Origin: Candidatus Fermentibacterota bacterium | GTDB taxonomy: Bacteria > JAFGKV01 | Direction: 5' to 3' | NCBI GenBank assembly: GCA_030620115.1 | Contig: JAUXFG010000223.1 | Coordinates: 1-5,315 of the forward strand | DNA: 5,315 nt | Shown: one piece after another, positions 5,311 through 5,315 of the stretch | How the letters are laid out: every line of letters begins with the position of its first letter | Numbering within the stretch: position 1 is the first letter of the stretch | Notes under the pieces: generated by a model | What the model saw: the letters and a program-made list of their open reading frames with translations, nothing else | What the model was told of the DNA's origin: nothing | Database searches by the model: none | Made by a program: the position numbers and the translations under genes

Positions 5311-5315
5311 TTGAG

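Larger units (their letters stand above)
4693..5315. other. Repeat-rich spacer without a convincing gene
   Basis: No reading frame here has protein-like composition, a ribosome binding site and recognisable motifs together. The open frames overlap one another on both strands and run through palindromes and simple repeats. The content is the palindromes, operator-like site, tandem array and AT-rich tract listed separately, plus GAACATCGA words at 4716-4724 and 5163-5171 that also occur at 2234-2242. CTACGCC recurs at 4803-4809, 4816-4822 and 4827-4833. Confidence 0.65.

Overview
The window is bacterial chromosomal DNA with one housekeeping-type gene, one insertion sequence (IS), and non-coding spacer full of short palindromes and simple repeats. 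The lineage cannot be fixed. The spacer style (CCCCCTTTGC-type palindromes, GAACATCGA words, an AGCTGATG tandem array, AATTC-rich tracts beside G-rich tracts) is what I associate with repeat-rich uncultivated bacteria such as PVC-like or other candidate-phylum genomes. That is an impression, not a measurement.

Layout. (1) Positions 1-1961, minus strand: the first 653 codons of a MrfA/YprA-type DEAD/DEAH helicase, open without interruption and cut by the left window edge. It has a Shine-Dalgarno AAGGA and an 8-bp inverted repeat touching that site. (2) 1962-2311: a spacer with several hairpins and a possible small divergent plus-strand gene (2057-2332), whose 3' part runs through dispersed palindromes into the IS. 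(3) 2312-4681: an apparently complete 2370-bp IS4-family, IS50/Tn5-like element. It has 30-bp terminal inverted repeats (25/30 identical) beginning CTG, an 11-bp target duplication (10/11), and one minus-strand gene. (4) 4693-5315: no convincing gene; palindromes, a CTGTACA-AA-TGTACAG operator-like site, an 8-bp tandem array and an AT-rich tract between G-rich tracts.

The most interesting object is the 761-residue transposase. Its N-terminal ~290 residues look like DUF4338, the family of DruA of the Druantia anti-phage system. A Gly/Glu-rich linker joins this to an almost full-length Tn5-type transposase with an intact D391-D492-E630 triad and an exact Y(2)R(3)E(6)K signature. The IS sits at the centre of a palindromic repeat, so its terminal repeats look longer than they are. 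A TTGACA -35 box lies inside the right terminal repeat only. A seven-T run, with stop codons close behind it in both alternative frames and an in-frame ATG following, lies exactly between the DNA-binding and catalytic parts.

Working together: the helicase is probably a DNA-repair protein with no functional link to the IS. However, the pairing of a DUF4338 protein with a YprA-type helicase on the same strand echoes the DruA/DruE pair of Druantia and is recorded as a finding with its caveats.
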